DNA from: CAYUYV01 sp050331455
Lineage (GTDB): Bacteria; Pseudomonadota; Alphaproteobacteria; JAJFIK01
DNA: 64,000 bases
Reading direction: 5' to 3'
Assembly: GCA_050331455.1 (NCBI GenBank)
Contig: JBHJGV010000031.1
Coordinates: 1-64,000, forward strand
Part shown: positions 6,966 through 16,460 of the stretch, in pieces
Layout: every line of letters starts with the position of its first letter
Numbering within the stretch: position 1 is the stretch's first letter
Notes under the pieces: generated by a model
The model's input: the letters and a program-made list of their open reading frames with translations, nothing else
Told to the model about the DNA's origin: nothing
The model's database searches: none
Made by a program: the position numbers and the translations under genes

Positions 6966-9900
6966 TCAGACGAAGTCGAGGCTGTCCGCGTCCACCACCA
7001 GATTGTCGCCGGACGCGCCGGTGTCGAAGATGAGCGCCACTTCGCCCTCGCTGAGAGCGCTGTCAAACAGGGCGAATTCGTCGATCACGCCGTCGAAGAA
7101 GTCGATCAGGCCGCTCTCCGGCGTGAAGCCGACGCCCTTGTTGCTGGCGCCGAAGATGAAGTCTTCCATGTTGCCGGTCAGCCCGCCGGCAAAGGCATCG
7201 GACCCGATCAGGGCGCCATTGACGAAGAGCTGGAGGCCCGTATCGGCGCCGAAATTGACGACCGCATGGTTGAAGGCGCCGGCCGTTGCATGACCGCCCG
7301 TCACTTCAAAGCTCTCATCCGTGCTCTGCAGTCGGACGGACACGGAGTTGTCCGCATTGACCTGCAGGTTGAAATGGCCGCCCTCGCCGAAGAAAGCCGC
7401 ATCCTTGGCCACAACCGCCTGTGTCTCGCCGAAGGGCACATCGGACTTGAACCAAACGCTGATCGCGCCGCTTTCCAGTTCGAAGGCACCCGTGTGGTCG
7501 ACGGTGACGAAGTCATCGACCCCGTCGAATTCGAGTCCGGCACCCACGGGCCCTTCGTCGGTGAACACCGCGCCGTCGAGCACGCCGTTGAAGCCGCCGA
7601 CCACATCGGTCAGGACGTCACCGGCATCGTCCGTGGACGGCCAATAGGACACGGGATCGAAGATCGGTGTCAGATCCACCTGGTCCGCACCGATTTCCTT
7701 GGTGTCGATCAGGAACGCCGTGCTGGCGCCAACCAGAAGCGCGCTGGAATTGTCAAAGGCCGGCGCAATGAGACCTTCGAGATCGAGCAAGACCGCATCA
7801 TCCGTGTTCAGCACACCGTCGGCGAGCGCGTCCGCGATGACAACCGCATCCGCCGCGGGAGCGCGGATATCGAGCCGGTCTTCCGCAGCGTCGATGAAGA
7901 TGGTCTCGGTGCCGAAATCCCGGTCCAGAACAAAGGTATCGGCCCCGGCATCCCCGATCAGTATGTCGTCTCCCATGCGGCCGTTCAAGGTGTCGTCACC
8001 GCCACCGCCGATCAGATCGTTGTCGCCGGCATCGCCGAGCAGAATATCCGAACCCACGGCCGATCCGCCGAGGGCTTCGAAATTCAAGATGGTGTTGGGA
8101 CCGGCCGTGCCGGCAGCCAGGTCCGCCACGACGCCCATGCCGGCAGCGGCAAACAGCGCCAGATCGAAACCCTCGCCGCCGTCGATGACGTCCACGCCGC
8201 CGAACGGATGGATGGTGTCGTTGCCAGCACCACCCTGAATGACGTTCGTCGCGTTGTTGCCGAACAGAACATCATCGCCGGAACCGCCAATCACATTGTC
8301 GATGTTCAGCAGGACATCATTGCCCAGAGCACCAGCGGCCGTGCCTTCCGTGCTCGGCGTACCCGTCGTGTCGGAGCTGTTGACATCGAGATCGACAAAC
8401 ACGCCCGCCATGGCGGCGGACAGATCCAAGGTGTCGATCCCGGTGCCGCCATCGAGGATGTCGTCCCCTGTGCCAGACACCAGGATATCGTCGCCGGAGC
8501 CGGTCTCGACCACGTCACTGCCGTCGCCGTCGAAAGCGGTGTCTTCGCCCGCGCCGCCGGTCACGACATCGTCGCCCGAACCACCGTTCAATTCGTCATT
8601 GCCGCCGAGGCCGATGATCACGTCATCGCCGTCGCCGCCGCTGATGATGTCATCGCCGTCGCTGCCGATGATCACATCGTCGCCGGCCCCCGCGAAGACG
8701 GCACCGTCGCCGGCGGTCACGGTCAGGCTGTCATCGCCGGTTGTGCCGGCCACGAAATCCAGCTCCACATCGAAGACCTGGAACTGGCTGCCATCCGGGA
8801 GGACCGCCTGGGTCGGGTTAAACAGGCTGACGGAGAGAGACTGTTCGACGGATGCCGGATCGGTTTCCAGGACACCGGCGCCGAACAGATCGTCAAGAGA
8901 GGCTTCAGCCAGAACGATCGGGTCGAAGGGCACACCATCCGGCAGATTCGCGGGCGGCGTGAAAATCGCCCGGCCCTGCTCGGCAAGGCCCAGGTCACCG
9001 AAAATCTCAAAGCCCACGCCGGACGCAATGAAGGTGAAGAATGGCCCCTCGACCGCGATGGGCACCAGCGCACTCGTGGTCGTCAAGGACGCCCCGTCCG
9101 CCACGAAGGTGGCAGGCAGGACGTCGGCAAACGGATCGAACACATTGCTGGCCGCCAGATCGTCCGGGATCACCACGTCGTAGCCGAGATCCTCAAAAAG
9201 CGCGAGTTCTGACCGCCCGATGGTCACGAGATCGCTGGGGATCACGAACGGATTCATGAGGGAAACAGCAAGGTCCAGATCCCGCGGATCGAGACCGGCG
9301 TTCCCGGCGAAATGGGAGATGTCGCTGCCCGGTCCGGTGACGAATTCGAGAGGGGTCACATCCCCGAACGCGTCCACAAAGGCATCACCGTCATAAAAGG
9401 GCTGGACGAGGTCGTTGACGAAAATGTCCCGGTCGACCGTGAAGCCCAACGGCGCAACGCCGACGCCGGGAATGAAGAAAACGGGGAGGTCTTCTTCGCC
9501 CGCCTCACGGAGGCTGACAAAGCCGAGGCCATGGCCGAGTTCGTGCGTCAGCACGGACACGAAATCGAGAGCGCCGGCAGGGACTTCCCGGTTGGGATCG
9601 GTGTCTACGAAGGCATTGGGCGCGGTGAGGAAGTCAATGTTCACATTGACGAAAATGTCGGGCACGTCGCCATTGGCATCCCGACCGGTCGTGATCTCGA
9701 TCAACGGGACCGGGTCGATGAAGAAGGTTCCGTTCTCGTCGAACTCCCCTTCAAAGACCGTATTGCCGTCCTCGTCCAGGCTGAAGGGCAGGCCAAATCC
9801 GGCAGAGGCGACGGCAGTGCCGCCCAGGCTCACCACGGTGACTTCAATATCCAGTTCGGCGCCTTCGACGCCCTGGATGAACTGGGTCCAGTTGGCCACG

Positions 9901-10256
9901 GCGGCTTCGGTCAGATCTTCGACGACAGGAAGCAGGTCCTCGAATTCCGCACCCGCCGCATTCACCGTCGTAATGTTGAGATCGATCAGGGACTCGGGCG
10001 GCGACAGAAGCGGCACGTCACCGGCATTGTTCGTAATCGCGACGTCTGTGCGGTCCTCGACGGCATCCGCCAGGACGAGGAAAGCCGGGTCGATGACTTC
10101 ATCGGCCCCGTGCAGGTGCAACCCGGTGAAATAATGCGATGACAGCGGATTGATCGGCAGACCATGATCTTCGTGGTGGTGGCCGTGATCGTGGTCGTGA
10201 TCGTGGTCATGATCTTGGTCGTGTCCGTGATCGTCCTCGTGATCTGACAGGTGCAT
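6966..10256 (-). CDS. Secreted RTX zinc metalloprotease with His/Asp-rich N-terminus and C-terminal LamG-like domain
   Basis: A 1096-residue acidic protein without a Sec signal, as expected for type I secretion. Residues ~1-32 are almost only His, Asp, Glu and Gly and could bind metal. A zinc-protease motif HELGHGLGF stands at residues 238-246, in an organisation like the NF038122-type metalloproteases. Residues ~505-790 hold calcium-binding RTX nonapeptides (GGxGxDxxx), some degenerate. Residues ~865-1080 look like a concanavalin/LamG lectin fold (LEFDGVDDFVTV, FNHAVVNF, GVIDEFALFD). The extreme C-terminus DNLVVDADSLDFV resembles a T1SS targeting tail. The start at 10256 is chosen for a GGGGAGG 6 nt upstream; frames reach 10277 (ATG) and 10331 (GTG). 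No ABC exporter genes are in the window. Confidence 0.85.
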   Translation of the reverse strand: MHLSDHEDDHGHDQDHDHDHDHDHGHHHEDHGLPINPLSSHYFTGLHLHGADEVIDPAFLVLADAVEDRTDVAITNNAGDVPLLSPPESLIDLNITTVNAAGAEFEDLLPVVEDLTEAAVANWTQFIQGVEGAELDIEVTVVSLGGTAVASAGFGLPFSLDEDGNTVFEGEFDENGTFFIDPVPLIEITTGRDANGDVPDIFVNVNIDFLTAPNAFVDTDPNREVPAGALDFVSVLTHELGHGLGFVSLREAGEEDLPVFFIPGVGVAPLGFTVDRDIFVNDLVQPFYDGDAFVDAFGDVTPLEFVTGPGSDISHFAGNAGLDPRDLDLAVSLMNPFVIPSDLVTIGRSELALFEDLGYDVVIPDDLAASNVFDPFADVLPATFVADGASLTTTSALVPIAVEGPFFTFIASGVGFEIFGDLGLAEQGRAIFTPPANLPDGVPFDPIVLAEASLDDLFGAGVLETDPASVEQSLSVSLFNPTQAVLPDGSQFQVFDVELDFVAGTTGDDSLTVTAGDGAVFAGAGDDVIIGSDGDDIISGGDGDDVIIGLGGNDELNGGSGDDVVTGGAGEDTAFDGDGSDVVETGSGDDILVSGTGDDILDGGTGIDTLDLSAAMAGVFVDLDVNSSDTTGTPSTEGTAAGALGNDVLLNIDNVIGGSGDDVLFGNNATNVIQGGAGNDTIHPFGGVDVIDGGEGFDLALFAAAGMGVVADLAAGTAGPNTILNFEALGGSAVGSDILLGDAGDNDLIGGGGDDTLNGRMGDDILIGDAGADTFVLDRDFGTETIFIDAAEDRLDIRAPAADAVVIADALADGVLNTDDAVLLDLEGLIAPAFDNSSALLVGASTAFLIDTKEIGADQVDLTPIFDPVSYWPSTDDAGDVLTDVVGGFNGVLDGAVFTDEGPVGAGLEFDGVDDFVTVDHTGAFELESGAISVWFKSDVPFGETQAVVAKDAAFFGEGGHFNLQVNADNSVSVRLQSTDESFEVTGGHATAGAFNHAVVNFGADTGLQLFVNGALIGSDAFAGGLTGNMEDFIFGASNKGVGFTPESGLIDFFDGVIDEFALFDSALSEGEVALIFDTGASGDNLVVDADSLDFV
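10166..10250. repeat. Low-complexity hexamer-like repeat coding the His/Asp tract
   Basis: The DNA alternates GTGGTC and GTGATC-type units (His-Asp codons on the minus strand) for about 80 bp inside the start of the RTX metalloprotease gene. Such tracts are prone to copy-number change, which would lengthen or shorten the putative metal-binding tail without a frameshift. Confidence 0.8.
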
Positions 10257-10479
10257 GATCGCCTCCCCAAAATCCATTGGCCCGCCATTGTTCAGGCCTG
10301 GAAATCCCCAAAAAAACACAGAAGACCGCACGAGCCTTCTGCTTCTTTCACCGTGCTCTCAACGCACGCCGCCGGCCCGGTCTCAGCGTCCGCGCCAGCT
10401 TAAGTCCTTGGTTAAGATCTTGGCGGCAAATCGCCCTGAACACAATCCCTGGAACACCCCTCACGCAAAACGTGACCGG

Positions 10480-10896
10480 TCAAAAAGCCGCCCGTTCCCT
10501 CGCCACCTGGGCCGGGGTGACCGACGACAGCGGGGCCTCGACGTCCGGATGGCTGAGGCCTTGTCGGACATAGGTCAGAATCGCGGCGATCTCCCCATCG
10601 CTGAGCTGGGAAAAGCCCGGCATGGTATTCGCCCAAAGGCCCGGGGCTGCCGGATCCGGCGTGCCCTGGAGGGTCCATCGGATCAGGAGCTCTGGCGGTC
10701 CGGTGACGATGGCGCTGCCGATCAGGGCGGGCTGCATCATGGGCACCCCGCCGCCATTGGCCTGATGGCAGGTGAGGCAGTGCCCGGCGTAAAGGGCCTG
10801 TCCTTCGCCGAGGCCCGCCGAGGCCGGCAACGCGAGCCCGGCGTTCACCAAAGCCATAAGCGCCGCCAACGCCGCCGCCGGGCCGTCAGCCGTCAT
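10480..10896 (-). CDS. Small class I c-type cytochrome paired with the PQQ dehydrogenase
   Basis: A 138-residue protein. A hydrophobic N-terminus (AALAALMALVNAGLALPASA) reads as a signal peptide, followed by one heme-binding motif CLTCH and a C-terminal axial-methionine region (NTMPGFSQLSDGEIAAILTYVR) as in class I cytochromes c. The gene overlaps the end of the upstream PQQ-type dehydrogenase gene by 11 nt, so the two are translationally linked and the cytochrome is probably the periplasmic electron acceptor of that enzyme. The actual redox partner beyond it (oxidase or photosynthetic reaction centre) is unknown. Confidence 0.85.
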   Translation of the reverse strand: MTADGPAAALAALMALVNAGLALPASAGLGEGQALYAGHCLTCHQANGGGVPMMQPALIGSAIVTGPPELLIRWTLQGTPDPAAPGLWANTMPGFSQLSDGEIAAILTYVRQGLSHPDVEAPLSSVTPAQVARERAAF

Positions 10897-12187
10897 AGGT
10901 GACCTTCCAGATGCGGCCCGTCACGGAGTCGGAGATGAAGAGCGCGCCGTCCGGTCCCTCGGCAAGGCCCGTGGGGCGATAGCGGGCGTCCCGAGGGCTT
11001 TTCAGCGGGTCCTCATTGGGGAAGCCGTCCGCAAAGCTGACCCAGTCCCCCGTTGGCCGATGATCCTCGCCGAACGGCGCGAACACCACCTGATAGCCTC
11101 CTTGGGGCCGCGGTGCCCGGTTCCAGGAGCCGTGAAAGGCGATAAAGGCGCCGCCCGCCATGCCCTCCGGCAGGCCCGTACCGCTGTGGAAAAGCAGATC
11201 ATTCGGAGCCCAATGGGCTGGGAAAGCGATCAGCGGATGAGGATACCGGCCTTCTTCTGCGTTCTCCCGGCCATTGCCGCCATATTCGGGCGCCACCAGG
11301 CGGACATCCGCGCGCGGATCGAAAAAGGTGTAGGGCCAGCCATACTCGCGGACCGTTTCTCCCTCAACGATGTGGAACTCCTCCGCTGGCATTTCGGCAT
11401 TGTCCGTTTCGTCAAAGTAGTCCGGCCACAGGCTGCTGAGCTGGTCCCGACCGTGCTGCACGAAAAACAGTGCGTCCGCCGCACCATGCCAATCGATGGC
11501 CACCGCATGGCGCAGGCCGCGGGCGACCTGAACGCCATCCTTCATCTGGTCCTGGCCCGGCGCCTGGGCGTCGAACCGCCAGATGCCGGCCCGCTCCAGC
11601 TCGTCACAGGGCCTGCGCCCCATGGATCCGGCGGTGCGGATCTTTTCCTGGCAGGCATTGGAGGGAACGCCCACCTCGACTAAGAGGTGGCCGGCCCCGT
11701 CGAACGCGATCGGCTTGGCGGCATGGGCGCGTTGCTCGGGAAAGCCGGAGACGATCGTCACCGGGTCCCCGGTGGGCACCAAGGTGCCCGCAGGCCGGTC
11801 GAAGCGGAACACCGCATCATTCGAACTGACATAAAGCGCCTCACCGCGGAGCGCGATGCCGGTGCCGGCGATGTCCGAAAACCGTTCCTCGACATCGGCC
11901 GCCCCATCACCATCCGTGTCCCGAAGCGCGACCACACCGCGCCCGTCCGAATCGACGGACCGCAAATTCACATAGACATCGCCATTGGGCGCGACGGCGA
12001 GATGCCGGGCGCGCCCCAGCCCGTCGGCAAACACCTGGGCCGTGAAGCCGGAGGGAACGCGCAGGCCCAGGGCGTCGTCCACCGGGGCCGTCTTGTCCAC
12101 CCCATAAACCGGCTGCGCCGCGGCCGGCACGGCGGCCAGCCAACCGGCAAAGGCCCATGCCGCCGCGCCTATAAGTGTCCTGTCCAT
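10886..12187 (-). CDS. PQQ-dependent sugar dehydrogenase-like beta-propeller (sorbosone dehydrogenase family)
   Basis: A 433-residue periplasmic protein. The signal peptide ends near VPAAAQ (residue ~25). The propeller repeats show LAVAPNGDVYVNL, GIALRGEALYVSS, HAAKPIAFDGAGHLLVEVG, ARGLRHAVAIDWH, PNDLLFHSGTGLP, FHGSWNR and YRPTGLAEGPDGALFISDS, typical of soluble quinoprotein glucose/sorbosone dehydrogenases. Two Cys pairs (SNACQEK and RRPCDE) could form a disulfide. Start at 12187: GGGAGG lies 6 nt upstream; the longer frame to 12400 runs through the divergent promoter. Oxidation of an aldose or aldehyde in the periplasm with electrons to the adjacent cytochrome c is inferred. No pqq biosynthesis genes are in the window. 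Confidence 0.85.
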   Translation of the reverse strand: MDRTLIGAAAWAFAGWLAAVPAAAQPVYGVDKTAPVDDALGLRVPSGFTAQVFADGLGRARHLAVAPNGDVYVNLRSVDSDGRGVVALRDTDGDGAADVEERFSDIAGTGIALRGEALYVSSNDAVFRFDRPAGTLVPTGDPVTIVSGFPEQRAHAAKPIAFDGAGHLLVEVGVPSNACQEKIRTAGSMGRRPCDELERAGIWRFDAQAPGQDQMKDGVQVARGLRHAVAIDWHGAADALFFVQHGRDQLSSLWPDYFDETDNAEMPAEEFHIVEGETVREYGWPYTFFDPRADVRLVAPEYGGNGRENAEEGRYPHPLIAFPAHWAPNDLLFHSGTGLPEGMAGGAFIAFHGSWNRAPRPQGGYQVVFAPFGEDHRPTGDWVSFADGFPNEDPLKSPRDARYRPTGLAEGPDGALFISDSVTGRIWKVTYDG

Positions 12188-12335
12188 CACGACCTCCCTG
12201 ACTTGGGCGTGAAACTGCCCCACGGCGCTGGCGCCTTGATCCCGGCCTGTTATATCCGCCATAGGGTGGTGCCGAAACCATGGCCCGCACAAGGCCGCAC
12301 CCAACGCCATGCCTGCCTCTAAAGAAAGACCGCCG

Positions 12336-14504
12336 ATGACCGCTGCTCGCGCTCCCCGTCCCGAAAAACGCCCCCACAGCCTCCAGGGCCACGGCCGCAC
12401 CCGCGAAGACGAGTTCTACTGGATGCGCGACGAGAACTGGCAGGAGGTGATGCGCGACCCCTCGCTGCTGCGCGCCGATATCCGCGCCCATCTGGAGGCG
12501 GAAAATGCCCATACGGACAGGGTCCTCGCTCCGGTCGAGGCCTTGCGCGAGACCGTGTTCCGGGAAATGAAGGGCCGCATCAAGGAGGACGACAGCAGCG
12601 TCCCGGCCCCGGACGGGCCCTGGCTGTACTGGACCCGGTTCGAGACCGGCGGGCAGCACCCGATTTTCGTGCGGGCCGCGCGGCCCTCGAACACGGACGA
12701 TCCCGTAACGGCCCTGATGGACGACGGCGACGCCCTGGCAAAGGCCGATATCCTGCTCCATGGCGACCGGATGGCCGAAGCCGCCACGGAGGCAGGCCAC
12801 GGCTATTTCGACCTCGCCGGCGCGGGACACAGCCCGGACCACCGGTTGATGGCCTATGCGGTCGACCTTCAAGGCTCGGAACTGTTCACGATCCGCATCC
12901 GCGACCTCGCGACCGGCAAAGACCTGCCCGACACGCTGACCGGCACCGCCGGCGACTTCGTCTGGAGCCGGGACTCCCGCGCCGTGGTCTATGTCCGCCG
13001 GGACGCCAATCTGCGCCCGTCGAGCGTTTGGTGCCACCGTCTGGGCAGCGATGGGGACACGGATGTCTGTCTCTACGAGGAAACGGACAGCCGGTTTTAT
13101 GTTCATGTGAGCGAAAGCGAAAGCCGCGACCGGATCTTCATCGAAAGCGGCGACCACGATTCCTCCGAAGTGCGCATGCTCGATGCGGGCGATCCGCTGG
13201 CGCCCGCCGTGCTGATCGCCCCCCGGCGGCCGGGGCACCTTTACGACGTGACCCACCACGGCGAACGCCTGCTGATCATGACCAATCAGGGCGATGCGGA
13301 GGATTTCAAGATTGTCGCCGCACCCCTCGACCGGCCGGGAGAGGAGCATTGGCAGGATGTGGTGCCCCATGAGCGCGGACGCCTCATGCTCGGCCTCGCG
13401 GTGTTCCGGAATCATGCGGCCTGGCTGGAGCGGGTGGACGGCCTGCCGCGGATCGTGACCGCCACGATCCGGGACGGCCGGTTCGAGGACCGCAGCGCCA
13501 TCGCCTTCGACGAGGAAGCCTACGACCTCAGCCTGATCGGCAGCCATGAATTCGACACCACCGCCCTTCGCCTGCGCTACGCCTCACCCACCTCCCCCGC
13601 CCAGGTGATCGATGTGGACATGGCCTCGGGCACCCGGCGGGTGCGCAAGGTGCAGGAGGTGCCGAGCGGCCATGACCCGGCGGATTATGTCACCCGGCGC
13701 CTGCAGGTGGCCGCCGACGACGGCGCCCTCATCCCCGTGACCATCCTTCATCACAAGAACCATCCCCCTGGCGCCGGAACCCCGGCCCTGCTCTACGGCT
13801 ATGGCAGCTACGGCATCACCATCCCGGCCGGCTTTTCCGTGGCCCGCCTGTCCCTGGTGGACCGGGGTTTCCTGTTCGCCATCGCCCATATCCGCGGTGG
13901 CATGGATCGGGGATACCATTGGTATACGGATGGAAAGCTTTCCAATAAAACCAACACGTTCACCGATTTCATCCGGGCCGGTGAGGCCCTGGTGGAACAT
14001 GGCCTGACATCGCGGGGACGACTCATCGCCCAGGGCGGCAGCGCGGGCGGTCTTCTGGTCGGGGCGGCCGTCAATCTGGCCCCGGACCTGTTTCTGGGCG
14101 CGATCGGCGAGGTGCCGTTCGTCGATGTCCTGACGACCATTTGCGATGCGGATCTGCCGCTGACGCCGCCGGAATGGACCGAATGGGGCAATCCGATTAC
14201 CGACGAAGCCGCCTTTACGACCATCGCCGGCTATTCCCCCTACGACAATGTGGAGGCCAAGGCCTATCCCCATATTCTGGCCACGGCCGGCCTCACCGAT
14301 CCGCGGGTGACCTATTGGGAGCCGGCGAAATGGGTGGCCCGGTTGCGCGACCGGCGTACCGACAACGGCCTGACCTTGCTGTGGACTCACATGGAGGCAG
14401 GCCATGGCGGCGCGGCGGGACGTTTCGACCGCCTGAAGGAAACCGCCAGGGTATACGCCTTCGCCATCGGCCTGGCCGAGGGTCTGCTGGCGACACCGGA
14501 GTGA
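12336..14504 (+). CDS. ptrB: Oligopeptidase B (S9A prolyl oligopeptidase family)
   Basis: A 722-residue cytosolic serine peptidase that cleaves short peptides after basic residues. The N-terminal region contains the family segment DEFYWMRDENW, then a beta-propeller, then the alpha/beta hydrolase domain. The nucleophile is in GGSAGGLLVG. The Asp is in DPRVTYWEPAKWVARLR and the His in MEAGHGG, giving the full triad in the order and spacing of PtrB. Two starts are possible: ATG 12336, preceded by AAAGAAAGA, is preferred over ATG 12309, which has no ribosome-binding site. It is divergent from the PQQ dehydrogenase gene. Confidence 0.9.
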   Translation: MTAARAPRPEKRPHSLQGHGRTREDEFYWMRDENWQEVMRDPSLLRADIRAHLEAENAHTDRVLAPVEALRETVFREMKGRIKEDDSSVPAPDGPWLYWTRFETGGQHPIFVRAARPSNTDDPVTALMDDGDALAKADILLHGDRMAEAATEAGHGYFDLAGAGHSPDHRLMAYAVDLQGSELFTIRIRDLATGKDLPDTLTGTAGDFVWSRDSRAVVYVRRDANLRPSSVWCHRLGSDGDTDVCLYEETDSRFYVHVSESESRDRIFIESGDHDSSEVRMLDAGDPLAPAVLIAPRRPGHLYDVTHHGERLLIMTNQGDAEDFKIVAAPLDRPGEEHWQDVVPHERGRLMLGLAVFRNHAAWLERVDGLPRIVTATIRDGRFEDRSAIAFDEEAYDLSLIGSHEFDTTALRLRYASPTSPAQVIDVDMASGTRRVRKVQEVPSGHDPADYVTRRLQVAADDGALIPVTILHHKNHPPGAGTPALLYGYGSYGITIPAGFSVARLSLVDRGFLFAIAHIRGGMDRGYHWYTDGKLSNKTNTFTDFIRAGEALVEHGLTSRGRLIAQGGSAGGLLVGAAVNLAPDLFLGAIGEVPFVDVLTTICDADLPLTPPEWTEWGNPITDEAAFTTIAGYSPYDNVEAKAYPHILATAGLTDPRVTYWEPAKWVARLRDRRTDNGLTLLWTHMEAGHGGAAGRFDRLKETARVYAFAIGLAEGLLATPE

Positions 14505-14514
14505 TGGCTGCATA

Positions 14515-14547
14515 AAAAACCCCGAATCCACGGGATCCGGGGTTTTC
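14515..14547. terminator. Bidirectional terminator between ptrB and the TPR gene
   Basis: A hairpin with A-tract, CCCCG / CGGGG and T-tract on both sides (9 bp, one mismatch, then 4 bp). It serves convergent ends: ptrB stops at 14504 and the TPR gene stops at 14580. Confidence 0.85.
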
Positions 14548-14579
14548 GACAAAGATGTTCGTCGTCAGACGATCAATGA

Positions 14580-16460
14580 TTAGCCCTGGGGCGTGTCGGT
14601 GTCTTCCGCGCCATCGCCGCCCGCCGCGGCAGGCTCTTCGCCGTCTTCGGCCGGAGCAGCGTCCCCCTCTTCGGCCGGTGCCGCTTCAGCCGGCGCTCCA
14701 CCGGCCTCGGCTTCTTCCGTTCCCGGCACGGGGATCATATCCACGGGCTCTTCGGGGACGGTCGGCGTCGCAGGACGGGTCCCGGTCAGTTCCTCGATAA
14801 TGTCGGCCGCCTCCCGCAGATTGTTCTCCGCAATTGTCACAAGGTTGAGCCGTTCGATGATCAGCGCTTCGAGGCGCGCGATCTCATCCTTGTCGCGCTG
14901 GGGCAGTTCATCGAACCCGCGGGCAGTCGCCGCCGCTTCATCGGCCGCATCCTGGTCGTTCTGGGCATTGCTCCGCTGATCCTGCAAGCGGTTGGTCGCC
15001 TCCCGGTTCCGGATCTCATATTCGTCCAGGGCACGCTGGCGGGCGATATCGCTCGTTGCGTCCCGGGCCCGTTCGGCGGTCTCCTTGGCCTGGACGGCCA
15101 CGTCGCGAATGATCTCCAAATCGGTAATCGCCGTGCGGGTCCGCCCCGCCACGTCGATGACCTCCTGGATCGCGTTCACAAGGGCATTCTGAGCCTCGAT
15201 GCGGAACTGCTCTTCCAGGAACTCGATCCAAACCGAGGCGTCCTTTTCCGCTCTGGGATACCGGACGGCCCGTTTGAACGCCTCCAGCGCGAGGCGACGT
15301 TTGCCGAGATTGTTGCGCGAGTGACCGAGCAACAGCCAGGCATTGCCTTGCTGGCTGCGGGTGAGACCGCCGCGACGCAGGGCACTGAGCAGGTACCGTT
15401 CCGCGTCCCGCCAATCCTCGTCCTGGGCATAGGTGCCGGCAATCTGGAAATCCAGACGGCCGCTTCCAGCGCGCCGGCTGGCCTCGACGAGGGCCTCGCG
15501 GGCCTTTTCATATTCGCGGGACGCCAGCCAGTAATTGCCCAGCTTCTCGTAGTTTTCGGCCGTTCTCTCGACCCGGCCCCGGCCCAACTCCTCCTCGAGC
15601 AGTTTCGCTGCCTTGTACGGATAGCCGTAAAAAGAGTGCAGATCGGCGAGGGTGACGAATTCGCGGCTGCGGGTCAGGAAACCGAGCTTGTAGCGCAACT
15701 CGACAATGGCATAGGCGTCCTTCTCCCGGCCCAACTCCTGGTAACCGGCGGCGAGCTGCTGCCAATATTCATCCTTGCCCGGAAACTGAGTGATGATGGT
15801 CTCAAGCAACGGCACGGCGTTCCGCCACTGGCCGAGATTGATGTAAACGGCCACCAGCAGACGCAGATATCCCTCATTGGGATCCTCGCTCAACTCAATG
15901 GCCGTCTTGGACGGCTGCAGCGCATCACGCCAGCGTTCCTTTACGGCATAGGCCTGGGCAAGGAGATAATAGGCGCTGGCCCCCGGGGTCTCGGCGAGGC
16001 CGAAATACCGCTCCAACGCCCGGATAGCATCATCGAAGCGTTCATTGGCCAGATAAAGGCCTCCCAGAAAAAAGTAGAGTTCACCGAGCTGGGTCTCTTC
16101 GAAGGCGCCGGTCGCGACCGCCCCTTCCAGAGAGCGGATGGCCTGGGGATACTGTTCCAACTCCAGTTGGAAATTCGCCAGGGTGCGGAGCATGATCCCC
16201 CGCTCATAGGGCGTGAGATCGTCCCGGCTCAAAACCCGTTGGATGACGGCGGCTGCACCGTTGACGTCATTTTCTTCGTCATAAAGGCGCGTCGCCTCGA
16301 AATAAGCGTCGGTCACGCGCTTGCTGGTCAGCTGGCCGCTTTGGGCATAGGCCGACGGAGCGATGGATGGGCGGGACCCATCCGTGGCGCCGAAAAGACC
16401 CGCGGTGGCGATCACGCCGGCCAGCGCAAGGGCGGACACGGAGGTCTTGCTCGTGGCCAT
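14580..16460 (-). CDS. Tetratricopeptide-repeat exported protein of the TonB2 operon
   Basis: A 626-residue protein, last gene of the TonB2-type cluster. The signal peptide ends around SAYAQ (residue ~40). About ten TPR-like helical pairs follow (for example GELYFFLGGLYLANERFDDAIRALERYF and AYYLLAQAYAVKERWRDALQ). A charged coiled-coil region spans residues ~450-570, and the tail is low complexity, Ala/Glu/Pro rich. Start: ATG 16460 with GGGGGA upstream; the frame is open to 16592 but unsupported. In TonB2 clusters of marine proteobacteria a TPR protein commonly follows tonB and is thought to assist outer-membrane energy transduction. It is set 528 nt from tonB, so it may have its own promoter. 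Confidence 0.85.
   Translation of the reverse strand: MATSKTSVSALALAGVIATAGLFGATDGSRPSIAPSAYAQSGQLTSKRVTDAYFEATRLYDEENDVNGAAAVIQRVLSRDDLTPYERGIMLRTLANFQLELEQYPQAIRSLEGAVATGAFEETQLGELYFFLGGLYLANERFDDAIRALERYFGLAETPGASAYYLLAQAYAVKERWRDALQPSKTAIELSEDPNEGYLRLLVAVYINLGQWRNAVPLLETIITQFPGKDEYWQQLAAGYQELGREKDAYAIVELRYKLGFLTRSREFVTLADLHSFYGYPYKAAKLLEEELGRGRVERTAENYEKLGNYWLASREYEKAREALVEASRRAGSGRLDFQIAGTYAQDEDWRDAERYLLSALRRGGLTRSQQGNAWLLLGHSRNNLGKRRLALEAFKRAVRYPRAEKDASVWIEFLEEQFRIEAQNALVNAIQEVIDVAGRTRTAITDLEIIRDVAVQAKETAERARDATSDIARQRALDEYEIRNREATNRLQDQRSNAQNDQDAADEAAATARGFDELPQRDKDEIARLEALIIERLNLVTIAENNLREAADIIEELTGTRPATPTVPEEPVDMIPVPGTEEAEAGGAPAEAAPAEEGDAAPAEDGEEPAAAGGDGAEDTDTPQG

Noticed and set aside
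6942..9212. 756-codon open frame on the plus strand
   Set aside because: It is the antisense shadow of the RTX metalloprotease; its translation is repetitive (GDD/IVA patterns mirrored from GGxGxD codons) and has no family features.
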